Assembly: GCA_028456385.1 (NCBI GenBank)
Contig: JALNQF010000004.1
Location: 372,001 to 436,000 of the forward strand
Direction: 5' to 3'
Source of the DNA: Ophiosphaerella korrae
Taxonomy: Eukaryota > Ascomycota > Dothideomycetes > Pleosporales > Phaeosphaeriaceae
DNA: 64,000 nt
The stretch's first letter is position 1; each line of letters opens with the position of its first letter. This document shows, one piece after another, positions 47,939-58,274 of the stretch. The notes beneath the pieces are model-generated. The model made no database searches and was not told the DNA's origin. It saw nothing but the letters and a program-made list of their open reading frames with translations. The translations under genes and the position numbers were made by a program.

Positions 47939-49645
47939 ATGGTCGCCACAAATGCTCCTTCAGAGCCACCACTGGAGAATGTCAAACGATCCTCAAGCTT
48001 GACAAAAGAGGCAGATATCGAAAAAAGTATAACGCCTAATCCTTCACAAACGCCAACACCCGAGCCATTATACTCGGCCTGGTCAAACGGGGCCAAGATA
48101 TGGATTGTTTTTCTAGTCTCTGTTTCGGCCTTGATCTCGCCCTTGGGCGCTACCACGTTCTATCCAGCATTGAATGTCTTTTCAAAGGTTCTTCATATCA
48201 CGCCCACACAAGTGAACCTCTCAGTCACTACATACATGGTATGTCGAAGAATCTCAGACCTATAGAAAAGGTTACTTTGACTGAAAAGCTCAGATTGCTC
48301 AAGCCATTGCTCCAGCTTTTATTGCCACCATGTCTGACAACAACGGTCGGAGACTATCTTTCATTGTCTGTTTTATTATTTTCATCGTTGGTAACATCGG
48401 TCTGGCGTTGCAGACCAACTACGCTGCTCTCCTTATCCTACGCATGGTTCAGGCTGTGGGCTGTACGGCCGCTATTTCCCTAGCATTTGCAGTGGTTGCG
48501 GATATCGCTACATCTGCCGAACGAGGTAGATACATGGGCTATGCCGGATCTGGTTTGCTCATTGGCATGGCTTTCGGACCTACTATTGGCGGCATACTAG
48601 CACAATACCTGGGATGGCGATCAATTTTCTGGTTTTTAGCAATTTTTTCTGCTGTTCTACTTATATTATTCATCTTCTTATTCCCAGAAACCTGCAGAAA
48701 TGTAGTAGGTAACGGATCGATACCCGCACAAGGCGTCAATCAGTCTATCTTGAGTTGGTGGCAACAGCGGAAGCTTAGCAAGGCACAAGTAACTGAAGCT
48801 GATGAATCTCAGACAAAGCCAGAGAGGCGGAAAGTGGGCTTCCCAAATCCATTCGCTACTTTCAAAATTATTGCAGAGAAGGAGTCCGGTATCATTCTCC
48901 TCTACAACGGCCTCTTCTTCACTGGCATGATGGTTACCGTAAGCGCTATTCCCGATCTTCTCGGCAAGGCGTACCACTTGAATGAGCTTAAAATTGGCCT
49001 CTGCTACATTGCTAATGGCATGGGCGCACTTCTCTCGTCTCTAACAATGGGCCACGTTGTCGATTGGAACTTTCGCCGACACGCAAAAGCAATGGGCATG
49101 ACCATCACAAAAGGGCAACAACAAGATCTAAGCACGTTCCCAATCGAGCGTGCAAGATTTCAGATAGTCATTCCAGGCCATATCATTGGCATATTTGGAC
49201 TCATTATGTTTGGATGGACGGTCAAATTCCAAACACACATTGCAGGCCCTGAAGTTGCCTTGTTTTTAATTGGGTTTGGCATCAGCACAACATTTAATAT
49301 TACCAATGGACTGCTCCTCGACCTACATCGCGACCAGCCAGCTGCGGCTGCAGCTGCAGTAAATTTTGGACGGTGTTTGATGAGTGCTGGTGGAAGGTGA
49401 GTAGATTACATACAAGGAGCATACAACAAGCATGCTGACTTTACGTAAGCGCCGCGATTATTCCGATGTGCAACGCCATGAATCCAGGGTGGGCCTTCAC
49501 TTTCCTTGCGCTTATATATGCGTCATTGATTGGCGTTGTCTTCTGGGTTATGAGAGATGGCATGAAATGGAGACAGGAGTGTGAAGAAAAGAAGCGGGTG
49601 AGAGCAGACAAGGAGAGAAGGCGGCGTGAGAAATCTGACATATAG
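47939..49645 (+). CDS. MFS transporter, DHA1 (12-TM) multidrug/metabolite exporter (532 aa)
   Basis: Three exons: 47939-48238, 48294-49396 and 49450-49645, with 53-55 nt introns in phase. A polar N-terminus of about 45 residues precedes TM1 (IWIVFLVSVSALISPLGATT). The loop between TM2 and TM3 has the MFS signature SDNNGRRLSF. TM5 shows the antiporter-type GYAGSGLLIGMAFGPTIGGI. A central cytosolic loop (about 235-275) is charged. The C-terminal half has six further spans and ends in a basic Lys/Arg tail. Fungal DHA1 members export drugs, mycotoxins or organic acids; the substrate cannot be told here. Unlike the MFS gene at 37.9-39.7 kb, it carries no lesions. It converges on the FSH1-type hydrolase. 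Confidence 0.92.
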
Positions 49646-49725
49646 ATGAACGTTATAAAGCCTTGGACATAGTTGATTAGATGACATTAATATGTGACAA
49701 ATTGTTTATTGCTGTCTTAATGCAC

Positions 49726-50562
49726 TTATACGGTTCGTGTTATCTGTACACCAGTGCTTTCAGCAAGATCGTATATGGCGTTGACAACACGGTCAACATC
49801 CTGTTTCTTGATTGGAATCCGATGTGCACCATCCCACTCTAGTAATGTTTTAGTGCCGTCTTTGCAGTATTCTTCCAGTAGCTTTCTGTGGCGATGGAGT
49901 CCCGGGTCTGCTGTGCCATGGACATGGAGCGTCGGCTTATGGATTATAGCCTCATCATCGACTGAGCTACAAAATTGAAATCCTTCTGAAAGGTCTCCGG
50001 CGCTCACCAATGCTTTACTCTTCAATATATCTGGATTTAAATTATTGAGCGGCGCACTTCCTGCCAGCAAAATGCCGAATTGCCAATCGATGTCGGGTAA
50101 GCCTATCAAGCCCGGTTGGATTTGTTTCTGTTCTCTACGCGCTACGTTTTCTCTTGCTTGTTGTTCGAGTAGAAGACTTGCAGATAGCTTTGCACCTTGG
50201 CTGAAGCCCATCAAGCCAACCCATTTGCCTGTGCCACCTGCTAGATCATCATCCTGCATTGCCGTCCTCAATGCGTAGCCGATTTCTTCAATGCAACTCT
50301 CTGCATCGATTTCAGGATGCTCAGGCAGCCAGCGGGTCCAGCGACGAAATGGCGCATACGAGCCGTAGACCGCAATAATATCAACGTGGGGGTTGCACAA
50401 AAAAGGCGCATCTGCCCATACCAACCGAAACGAGCGTTGTAGATGGGGAATCAGGCAGCGCGACTGTATTTCGAAAATGGTGGCGTTGACACCACCGCCA
50501 TGGAGGCAAAGGATGCGGGGGAGAGGCCTTGAATCGGGTATCGTCACAGGTACGGACGGCAT
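49726..50562 (-). CDS. FSH1-family serine hydrolase (278 aa)
   Basis: A single exon, ATG to TAA. This is an alpha/beta hydrolase of the FSH1 (DUF341) type. It begins with PRILCLHGGGVNATIF, the oxyanion-side motif. The nucleophile Ser121 sits in GFSQG (GLMGFSQGAKLSASLL), Asp219 in HGTADPG and His247 in WDGAHRIP. Length and order fit the family. In filamentous fungi such hydrolases are often found in secondary-metabolite clusters, where they release or trim polyketides (LovG and CtnA type), but they also occur singly. No synthase gene is present in this window. It converges on the intact MFS transporter with only 80 bp between stop codons. Confidence 0.92.
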   Translation of the reverse strand: MPSVPVTIPDSRPLPRILCLHGGGVNATIFEIQSRCLIPHLQRSFRLVWADAPFLCNPHVDIIAVYGSYAPFRRWTRWLPEHPEIDAESCIEEIGYALRTAMQDDDLAGGTGKWVGLMGFSQGAKLSASLLLEQQARENVARREQKQIQPGLIGLPDIDWQFGILLAGSAPLNNLNPDILKSKALVSAGDLSEGFQFCSSVDDEAIIHKPTLHVHGTADPGLHRHRKLLEEYCKDGTKTLLEWDGAHRIPIKKQDVDRVVNAIYDLAESTGVQITRTV

Positions 50563-50935
50563 CGTGTGATACTGGCAATGACTTGTGTGTGGGTTGGGGG
50601 AAGAAGAAGAAGAACCGGAATCGGAAGTGAGATTGGATTACAGTCAGCAGCGCCAGAAGAGGCTATGCGTTGCCGGCAAACATTTTCCATCCCCGACACC
50701 GATTCTCGTGCTACAAATGCACGTCAACGACGCTTTCCCGGCGGTTTCTACGAGTAACAATAGTCAGACTAAATGTGTAGAGCTTACCATAGATGCTTAT
50801 CTTCCAACGCTGTGTTGCTGGTCCACTTATGTGAGTGAACAAGGTGCAAGGTTGGAGAGCCGGATTCTTAGTAAGGCAGCTAATTGCTAGCTCCAAAGTG
50901 CCACCATAGATAAGCCACCAGAGTTAACGTAGTTA

Positions 50936-51157
50936 ACGTGTTCCACCAGTCCTCAGTCCACCCCAGCCCCCGGTCCACCTCACCAAAACCACCGCCAAGC
51001 TTTTTTTTCGATCAATCATAACTCCACACCAATGCTCTTAATCGCCTTTAGGAAAAGGTAGAGTTACTCTAGCTGTAGATGCTATCTACAAACACCAATT
51101 TTCGAAAGCTTACAACGCCGATTTTGGTGGAGTGGGCCGAGGACTGGTGGAACACGT
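50936..51157. mobile_element. Miniature inverted-repeat element 1 (222 bp, TA target duplication)
   Basis: The left end 50936-50964 (starts ACGTGTTCCACCAGTCCTC) is matched by the reverse complement of 51129-51157 at 26 of 29 positions; the three differences are all transitions. The pair is flanked by TA on both sides (50934-50935 and 51158-51159), the target-site duplication of Tc1/mariner/pogo elements. There is no transposase ORF, so it would be a non-autonomous MITE. The family name is inferred only from the TA duplication and the ACGT start. Confidence 0.75.
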
Positions 51158-51342
51158 TACATCAGGTCTGGGCAACGTCAGCATCCCCCCACTTCCCCCC
51201 CCCCCCCCAACTCTGGAATTCTCTCGATTTTGTTATCGCGGTTGGCAATTCACCTTTGAGGTCACCGAGCTATTCAACGGCATCTGATGCAATGCCTTTC
51301 ATTGTGCTGTAGAACCCCAAGCGACTTCCCGCAAGCTAAATA

Positions 51343-51524
51343 ACGTAGATGGCAAGCGAGCGGCGCGCCTATGTTATCTCGACGTACCATGGCTCAACAC
51401 CGCGTTACTCAATTAGCTTCAAATGAAGCAGATGTTCAGCTTGCTATCTTTTCTATTGAATCGAATCAAATACAAGGTGGTAGCCTACAACGTTGGTGGG
51501 GCGCCGCTTGCCTGCTATCTACGT
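51343..51524 (+). mobile_element. Miniature element 2 (182 bp) with remnant of a pogo/Fot1-like transposase start
   Basis: Ends 51343-51369 (starting ACGTAGAT) and the complement of 51498-51524 match at 23 of 27 positions, and TA flanks both sides (51341-51342 and 51525-51526). Inside, an ATG at 51389 opens a 46-codon frame beginning MAQHRVTQLASNEADVQLAI. That resembles the very N-terminus of fungal pogo/Fot1 DDE transposases, just before the helix-turn-helix. The frame then runs into the right inverted repeat. This looks like an internally deleted copy of a larger transposon; the transposase link is inference. Confidence 0.7.
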
Positions 51525-52596
51525 TATGAAAAGTCTCTCGCGGTTTTGTTGCCTTCTTTGAGGATTGTAACCTTCGTGTCCCAAAACGATTAGTGCACCT
51601 ATGGCCAAAGCGCTTGACAGCCTTCGATCCAATGCCAGAACACATATCACTTCCAAATATATTATAGTTATAGGTATAGACTCACACCGCCAAAAAGATT
51701 ACTCATTCAAAAGGACTATATCTTTGGTTCACAGCCTTTTGGGAAGGTAGCTATGTACGTACCCGTTGAGCAGATCGGTCCACAGAGATGCCAAGCGGGC
51801 CTCGAATATCTTGAGACATCGCCACTAAGTAGGTAGGTATCAAAGAGCGGCAACCATTCCTAAACAATCAACCAAATTCTAGAATTACGGCAGCTAGATG
51901 AACGGGCATGCAGGATGCCAATCTAGATTAGTTGGCAGGGATTAAGCGGGGGTTACCTTGTATGTACCTTGTCCAATTGCTAGTGTTTGCGAGTTATGCA
52001 ACAAGGGGGTAGGCACAGGACTTTTGGTAAGTACCTGCTGTTATTACCCACAATAAAATAGTGTAAATCGAAGGCCTTTGGATATCCCAGGCAAAAACTT
52101 CCGCTACAACCTGGGGGAGCTCCTATAGCCCGCCAAAATTTCTCTATCCCTATTTCCTGTAGGCTCCATTTGGCAAAGCTGAGACCGGAGGCTACTATAA
52201 AATGTTTCGAGCCATGTACGTTATACGATATAATGTGATCATAAGGAGGGTCACCATTATTTTCGGCGTTGCAGCTGCCCGGCCAATGACACTAGCGGGT
52301 GTCTATCATGGTCAATCCACAGAAATAGTTATTGGTTGGACTGGTATAAACGATGAGCTTTAGACGCTCTGTAAATAAATAACGCTAAAATAGACAGGAT
52401 GGACATATGAAAATGCATCTATGCACTTAATACGATAAATACTAACGCAAAATTCAAGAAACCAAATACTCAGGCTGTTGAGTTGCGCCATGAAACCTGC
52501 CTCCCACAAGATACCACCAAAATACAAAGGAAGGAAAAATGGGTTATATCACATGAGGAATAGAAACAATAATCTAGATTTCGACAGCATTCATCC

Positions 52597-52602
<6 letters not shown>

Positions 52603-52632
<30 letters not shown>
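52603..52632 (-). repeat. T30 run touching the stop codon of a regulator gene
   Basis: Thirty T on the + strand. On the minus strand this reads as A30, whose first two A are the last two bases of the TAA stop of the zinc-cluster gene. Confidence 0.9.
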
Positions 52633-52637
<5 letters not shown>

Positions 52638-54446
52638 CCTTGAAGACATTCTAGATACGCGAATTGCTCGCAAGCCGATGAGATGATAAAGCTCCGGAGC
52701 TTGTCAGAGTCGTTGAAGCCTACACTTCGAACAAACTCTCGTTGTATATGCTCCTTACTGAACTTGGAAAACAGCGTCTTCAGAGTGACTTGAAGCAGCG
52801 GTCCTTCACCGGGGCTCATCTCGGAGGCGAGATGTGAAGCCAATGGGGATGAATCGGTTTGAATAGACATTGTCCACATTGATTCGTTCTTCGCAGCCCA
52901 TACTGTCTCACTACATGGGAGAGGCATGTTGAGAATCAATTCGTCGTCTAGCGGCTCATAGTAAGGCAATTGTTCGCCTGTCATATGATTATGGTAAATG
53001 TAGAAATTGACAATATTAGCAAAAAATATGGTTCTTCTTGCTGTTTCCGTAATTCTCCACCGTGCCCATGGCGTTGATGATATAGTTGAGGCAGGCGCAG
53101 AACTAGGATCGGAAAATATTTTGAACTCTGGGTTACGAATTGCGGGATATGACTTGACATAGCATTGGGCCATCTAGGCGTTTGATATTAGCCATATGCG
53201 AGCAATAGTGAGGTGGGCTGGAACTAAGTGCACTATTATAGTAATCGAAAGTGGGCAGAGCGTACCTTGAGCAAGAAAGGTGACCGCAGACCTTTAACCT
53301 TAGGTTTGTGTTTCCAAGCCTCTAGTTCATCACTGAGGCTCTCTCGTAGCTCGAGAACCTCGTACAGTAGCATGGCATGAAGGGCATCCCATTGTTGCAT
53401 GTGTTGATAAGCTGGAAAGGCCTCGATCAGCCTCTGCCGCTCAGCGTCCATAGCTCGCCGAACGAACCGCATGCTCTCCCTGTTATCCACTCTACTACCA
53501 CAACAAATAGCCATGGATGATAACGGTAGCCCAGTCATGTCTGGTACGGTATCACTGTACAAGGTATGGTGGAGAAATGGGGAATTGAAATTTTCCGACA
53601 AGAGTTGAGTCGGATAGTCGCTAAGGAAACGAACAGCATCTACGGAGGATGCTGGTGGGGGACTGGAATGGACAGAGGCGGACAAGCTGGATGAAGGAGC
53701 CATATGCATTCCGAGAGGGGATATCGATAGATCCCATGGTATCGTTGACAGAGGTAAGACATCGATAGAGGATGAAGAATGTAGCCCAGTAACGCCACTC
53801 GCATGGGAGAAGGCAAAGTCAGGACTTAAAGGAAGGTCAGTTGTCATAGCCACATTCGTGGTGCCAAAAAAGGTAGCTAGGGAGACTGGCGAGTGCATGG
53901 CTCTTTGGAGGGACAAATCGAATGAGTCCAATGGCCAGGCTGAGCCCATGGCTGTGTCCCATAGAGGCAGATCTAGAGACTCAGTGGTAGTTGTAAGTGA
54001 GAAGGAGTTGTGGTCATTGGTTGAGATTGAGGTTGGGGTGCTGTGTCCCTCACTATAATCGGACAAGTCCATAACTGAGTCGTGGGCGGAGTCGTTTGAT
54101 GTTGAGGCAGCATCTCTATTGGACTGGTCTGCCTTGGAGGCATAGATACAGGATGTGCGTCGCTTAGCACAGCGTGAACAAGTAGGCTGTGAATAGGAGC
54201 ATCTGGTCTTTGCTTGAACGCAGGCGTCACAAGCCTTCCTCCGGTTGGTAGGTTTACTAGGACCTTGGCATCTTCTCCGATGGCGCATCAACAGGTCACC
54301 TGTAGGGTGTGAGCTGCCTAAGTAACTTTCGGGACGTGCCGCCGTCCCTTCCAGGGTTCACTGTGCAAATGTAATAACTTACGTCGTTGATATGATTTGG
54401 AGCATAACTCGCATGTCAGCGATTCAAGATCGACTACAGTACCCAT
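52631..54446 (-). CDS. Transcription factor with C2HC finger plus Zn2Cys6 cluster (546 aa)
   Basis: Three exons: 54446-54383, 54299-53266 and 53173-52631. Introns are 83 and 92 nt; the first interrupts the finger but restores it exactly. Residues 11-34 form a C2H2/C2HC-type finger (CELCSKSYQRRDLLMRHRRRC). It is followed at once by a Zn2Cys6 cluster at residues about 44-72 (CDACVQAKTRCSYSQPTCSR then CAKRRTSC). A long Ser/Thr-rich linker follows. The C-terminal fungal regulatory region holds RFVRRAMDAERQRLIEAFPA, WRITETARRTIFFANIVNFY and FIISSACEQFAYLECLQGF. Such two-finger regulators occur in filamentous fungi, some in secondary-metabolite clusters. No target can be inferred. The stop codon merges with an A30 run. 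Confidence 0.88.
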
Positions 54447-57284
54447 TTAAACGACAGACGTGAAGTCTTTGGTGTTGGCAACAGTGGTAGTGATGATGTC
54501 AGCAAAGCGCTCGTTGCAGCGTGCGTCGTTTGCTGTAGCCAAAAAGGTAGATCCAGGTTGAGGCACAGACGAAGGTAGGAATAGGGACAGAAGTACATGA
54601 ACGAGTACAATAGTGATCCAGGCGTAACAATGTCGGAAAATCGCACCCCTCAGGCGTGACGTTAGGTTATAGAAAAAGCCACCAAGGGCACAGGCCGCAA
54701 GGCCTCATGGCACCATGTGGTCGACGGTATGCGCACGCACAAAGAAAAGAGCGAAGACGGCCCGACCGTTTTGCTCAGTATGTGTAACCTTGGGTCGAGC
54801 GTGGAGCGTGTGCAGTGCATCGTATCTGCAGCACCCAGGCTGGCGTACAATATGTTAGACGATTGTACAACAAAGCAGGGTCCTGCCACTGGCCGCCTTA
54901 TCAGTTCAGCACTCACAGGCCTGTCAGCCCCTGCTTCGGGCGGTTGTGCCCGTCTCGCCCGCAAGCTCCCAGCGTTTGACTTACCGCGCCTAGCCTGCCG
55001 CATCCTCCCTTGCAGCATCCGCCAACCCAATCAAGCCTGTCCTTGGACGATCACTTTCTGCGCCTATTTGAGACGTTTCGGCAGTGGCAGCACAAACCAC
55101 ATCCACCCCACGCTACCGCTCCGTGCGCTAGGCCCGTCGTGGCAAGAAAAAAGCCGGATCTAAGCCGCCGCTGGGATCCCTTCCTCCAACCACCACCACA
55201 CGCACACATCCGGGTACCGGCAATTTGTCGAGTCCAAGCAGGCACACCAGTTTTATCTATGCACTCCGGTAAACCTAGCCGAGCAGCAGCGTCAATCTAT
55301 TTCTTCCTGCTCTTTTCTCCATTCCATCATCTGAATCCCTCCCGATGCATCAAATCTTACCGAAATCATTCCAGGTTCCGGCCATCTCGCTTAGCAAGCA
55401 ACCTACAGACTGTAACCCGATAAAAGACGACGCTAAGCCATCACCTCACCCGCCCTGTGACCCACCTTGCCATACAGCCTGGAGCCTGATATCAACTTTT
55501 CTGCCGTCACCATCTTGATCCTGCTCTTCAAAAACCGAGCAAGTAACCGGAAAGGCTCCATAACAGGCGTAGCGGTGATTTCGTCGCCACGTGTGTTGAC
55601 CGGATATTTCCCTGTGTTAGCATTGTGAAAATTGTCGCGAGTCCATTTTGGATGCCATTCAATAGGGAAGCGTTCGTTATTGTAGCTGGGGTATTCGCCG
55701 CAGTTTAAAGATTGTGCGGAAGCCGACCATAATCACTGAGGTTAAATCATAGCCTCGGTACAATTTTTTTTTTTTCTGTGCTTACACACCGAAAAATTCA
55801 TTGATGCCCGTGGATTTTCCGATCTCGGGGGTGGGTAGCCAGCGCTCCTGTCCGGATTTCGGTGGATGGCACGCGTTTTGTACCGATGAGCTTAGTGACA
55901 ACTGCGGACTCCAGTCCCAGTTCGCAAGTCAAGCTACACTTGGCTGAAAATTGGCAAGGACAATGACGTCAACGTGGGAGGAAAATAATCTGACTCCGGA
56001 GTTTTATACACGAAAGCACTCCTCATGTCTCTTAAGCTCCGAAATATGGCATGACTAGTGCAATACACCCATCAATTGGCACCTGACACCAGGTCATCGA
56101 CGTATGATCAAGAAAGCTACACACAGGTTCATCTCACCATATGACACCAGTCTGCTCTCACCTCCGGTATTCTTTACTCTCTGTTGTGCTTCACAGATGC
56201 TTGTTGATCAACAATCCACATGATAGTCGTCTCTTTAGCGCCATTACAATCTCCTTAACGTCATGCGCCGTCATCTGCAAATACAGCCTCTCAATATTGT
56301 GAGCATCGACAAGCAACAACCAAAGCCACAAAATTCACTCATCATACTGCGAATCCCATCAAAGAATCTGCTTTAACGCCATCGCCGCCACGCAAGGAAC
56401 CGATAGACCATGGGATCTCATTCCATTTTTGGATTCCCTCTTTGGGTAAGGAATATGCGAACAAAATGTCCTTGGTGAGTGTCATTGCATAAACTTAAGA
56501 TTTACAAGGTTGAAGTCGGCCTATGCTTGCACTTATCGCCCGCGCTCGTCATTGGGCACGATGGGATTTTCATATTGGAGCTCTCGTCGAGGATCACAAA
56601 AAGTGTTGTCGATTTGAAAATCATGCCAACGCTGCGCGAATCTACAGTCGATCTGCCACTATACGGAAATAATAGCAGTTTCTATCCCGATTTCTATATT
56701 GCACACACCACATCAGCATCATACCTAAGAAATATTCATTACAACCAACCGAAAACAGTGAACTCGTCCTGTGTCCTTGAGGCCGCATAAGTATTACATA
56801 AAACACATCTAGGCAATCGGCATAGTTTCTCTTGCATGCAAGAATTGCACCAGCGTAGCTTTGGACTTGGCCACTTGAACCCAACTTCATCCGAGCTTAG
56901 AAGGTAAATTGTGCGTATATACACTGACCAGCATGGTGGGCAAGGGCTGGATGGGAAAACTACAAGGTAATTAGATACGAGGAAGGTCGGAAAGACAAGA
57001 TAACTCACAGGCACAGAAAACGAAAACAAATGGCGTTACACATAGTCTGCAAGATAATCAATATGAAATTGTGTACGTCACGACGAAAAGTGTGGAGGAA
57101 GGAAAAGGGCCGAAACCTGCATCCGCCACTCAGGACATAGGTACCACAACATTGCACACCTTGCCAATACCATAGAAACACTATCGCCTATTTCCCCAGC
57201 CGAAGAAGTGAAAGTTTCCTTGCATAAAGAGCCGTCATCCACGATCATATGCATTGGGCCTGCCAGTCGTCGCGGTATCTCTGC
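54447..57284. other. 2.8 kb gene-free stretch
   Basis: Upstream region of the two-finger regulator and 3' flank of the F-box-like gene. ORFs at 54717-55163, 55010-55423 and 56479-56790 overlap in several frames with no domain. Pyrimidine-rich segments occur at 55200-55420 (+ strand). Nothing else recognised. Confidence 0.5.
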
Positions 57285-58274
57285 TCACGAAGCCATTCGT
57301 CTCTTGCTTTCGCTCCACAAGGTACCAGCAACTCCTCGTGACCAGATGTGGTCATTGCATAATTTTGAGTTAATTTCGTCACCATAGAAACTAGTAGGTA
57401 CATCCATCTCCCACAGCCTGATTTTGTCGTCATCCTTCCAGGTTCTGGTCCCGTCTGGTGTGCGGTGGTTTGCGTTCACATCCACAAGTATCACATCCAA
57501 TTTCTCGCCCCCGAAAGACGAGAAGATGCTATCAATATCCACAGAAGATAAATCTGGTCGCCGAAGAAATACTAGCGTCTGCAAAGAACATGTTGACGAG
57601 CAAAAGTCTGACAACTTCGGCTCAAATTGATTAGATGTTACGGCGAGCCGTTTGAGATTCGGAGCAATACCAGGGAAGTGGTCGAGAACATCGTGACTTG
57701 CTATGAGCTCCTCTAGGTTCGGCATCTGCAAACGTAATGTATTTGCATTGAGAAAAGACATAGTAAGCCTGACTTCTCTGTGAGTGGCGTAGATGGGCTG
57801 AAGATCCAAGGCCAGCCTTTTGAGCGTGGGGCCAATGGTCTTGCAGAGATCGACGACTTCTCGTAGCCGAATAGAGGACACTTGCATTATGTCGCGGTCT
57901 AGTCTCTCGGGTGAGACAAACGCAGAAGTAATATGTCGAACCGTGTCTCCAAAAAACGCGTCCTTGCACGCATGCTGGAAGGATGGTCGGTAGTCAAGAT
58001 CAAGGCTCAGAGTCCGCTGGAATCGTGTAAAACTTATGCAATCGGCTAAAAAGACGCAGTATGAGTACAGGTATCTTGAAGCAATAGGGTATACATTTCG
58101 CGACACTAAAGTGAGGCTGCGCAAGGTCTTGGTGACGGGCGCTTGGGGCACGTAGGCGATTGGCTGGTAGGGCTCCGGAATCCCGACAAGGTGATCAAGA
58201 ATATAAAGGAACAGGTCTAAGGGTAGGTCGAAAAAGGCACGCTGTGCCAAGGGTCCCGAAAGTCGACGTGCCAT
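57285..58274 (-). CDS. F-box-like/LRR protein (329 aa), C-terminus probably frameshifted
   Basis: A single exon from ATG 58274. An N-terminal F-box-like helix pair (FFDLPLDLFLYILDHLVGIP) is followed by SLTLVSRNVYPIASRYLYSY, then leucine-rich-repeat-like segments (IGPTLKRLALDLQPI, MPNLEELIASHDVLDHFPGI, APNLKRLAVTSN). This is the common filamentous-fungal F-box layout, for which a role as substrate adaptor of SCF ubiquitin ligases is inferred. The annotated frame ends GTLWSESKRRMAS. One base out of frame, however, the sequence continues AKARDEWLREQRYRDDWQAQ to a TGA at 57245-57247, which looks more like the family tail. A one-base insertion near 57312 is possible. The rest of the gene is intact. 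Confidence 0.8.
   Translation of the reverse strand: MARRLSGPLAQRAFFDLPLDLFLYILDHLVGIPEPYQPIAYVPQAPVTKTLRSLTLVSRNVYPIASRYLYSYCVFLADCISFTRFQRTLSLDLDYRPSFQHACKDAFFGDTVRHITSAFVSPERLDRDIMQVSSIRLREVVDLCKTIGPTLKRLALDLQPIYATHREVRLTMSFLNANTLRLQMPNLEELIASHDVLDHFPGIAPNLKRLAVTSNQFEPKLSDFCSSTCSLQTLVFLRRPDLSSVDIDSIFSSFGGEKLDVILVDVNANHRTPDGTRTWKDDDKIRLWEMDVPTSFYGDEINSKLCNDHIWSRGVAGTLWSESKRRMAS

Larger units (their letters stand above)
50563..52630. other. 2.1 kb gene-free stretch with two miniature elements
   Basis: Contains two TA-flanked inverted-repeat elements (50936-51157 and 51343-51524), a C14 run (51195-51208) and, at its right end, a T30 run (52603-52632). The remaining sequence is AT-rich with no ORF of note. 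Confidence 0.6.

Noticed and set aside
49726..50562. FSH1 hydrolase plus MFS as proof of a secondary-metabolite cluster
   Set aside because: No polyketide, peptide or terpene synthase or tailoring oxidase lies in the window, so the cluster reading is not supported beyond a weak hint.
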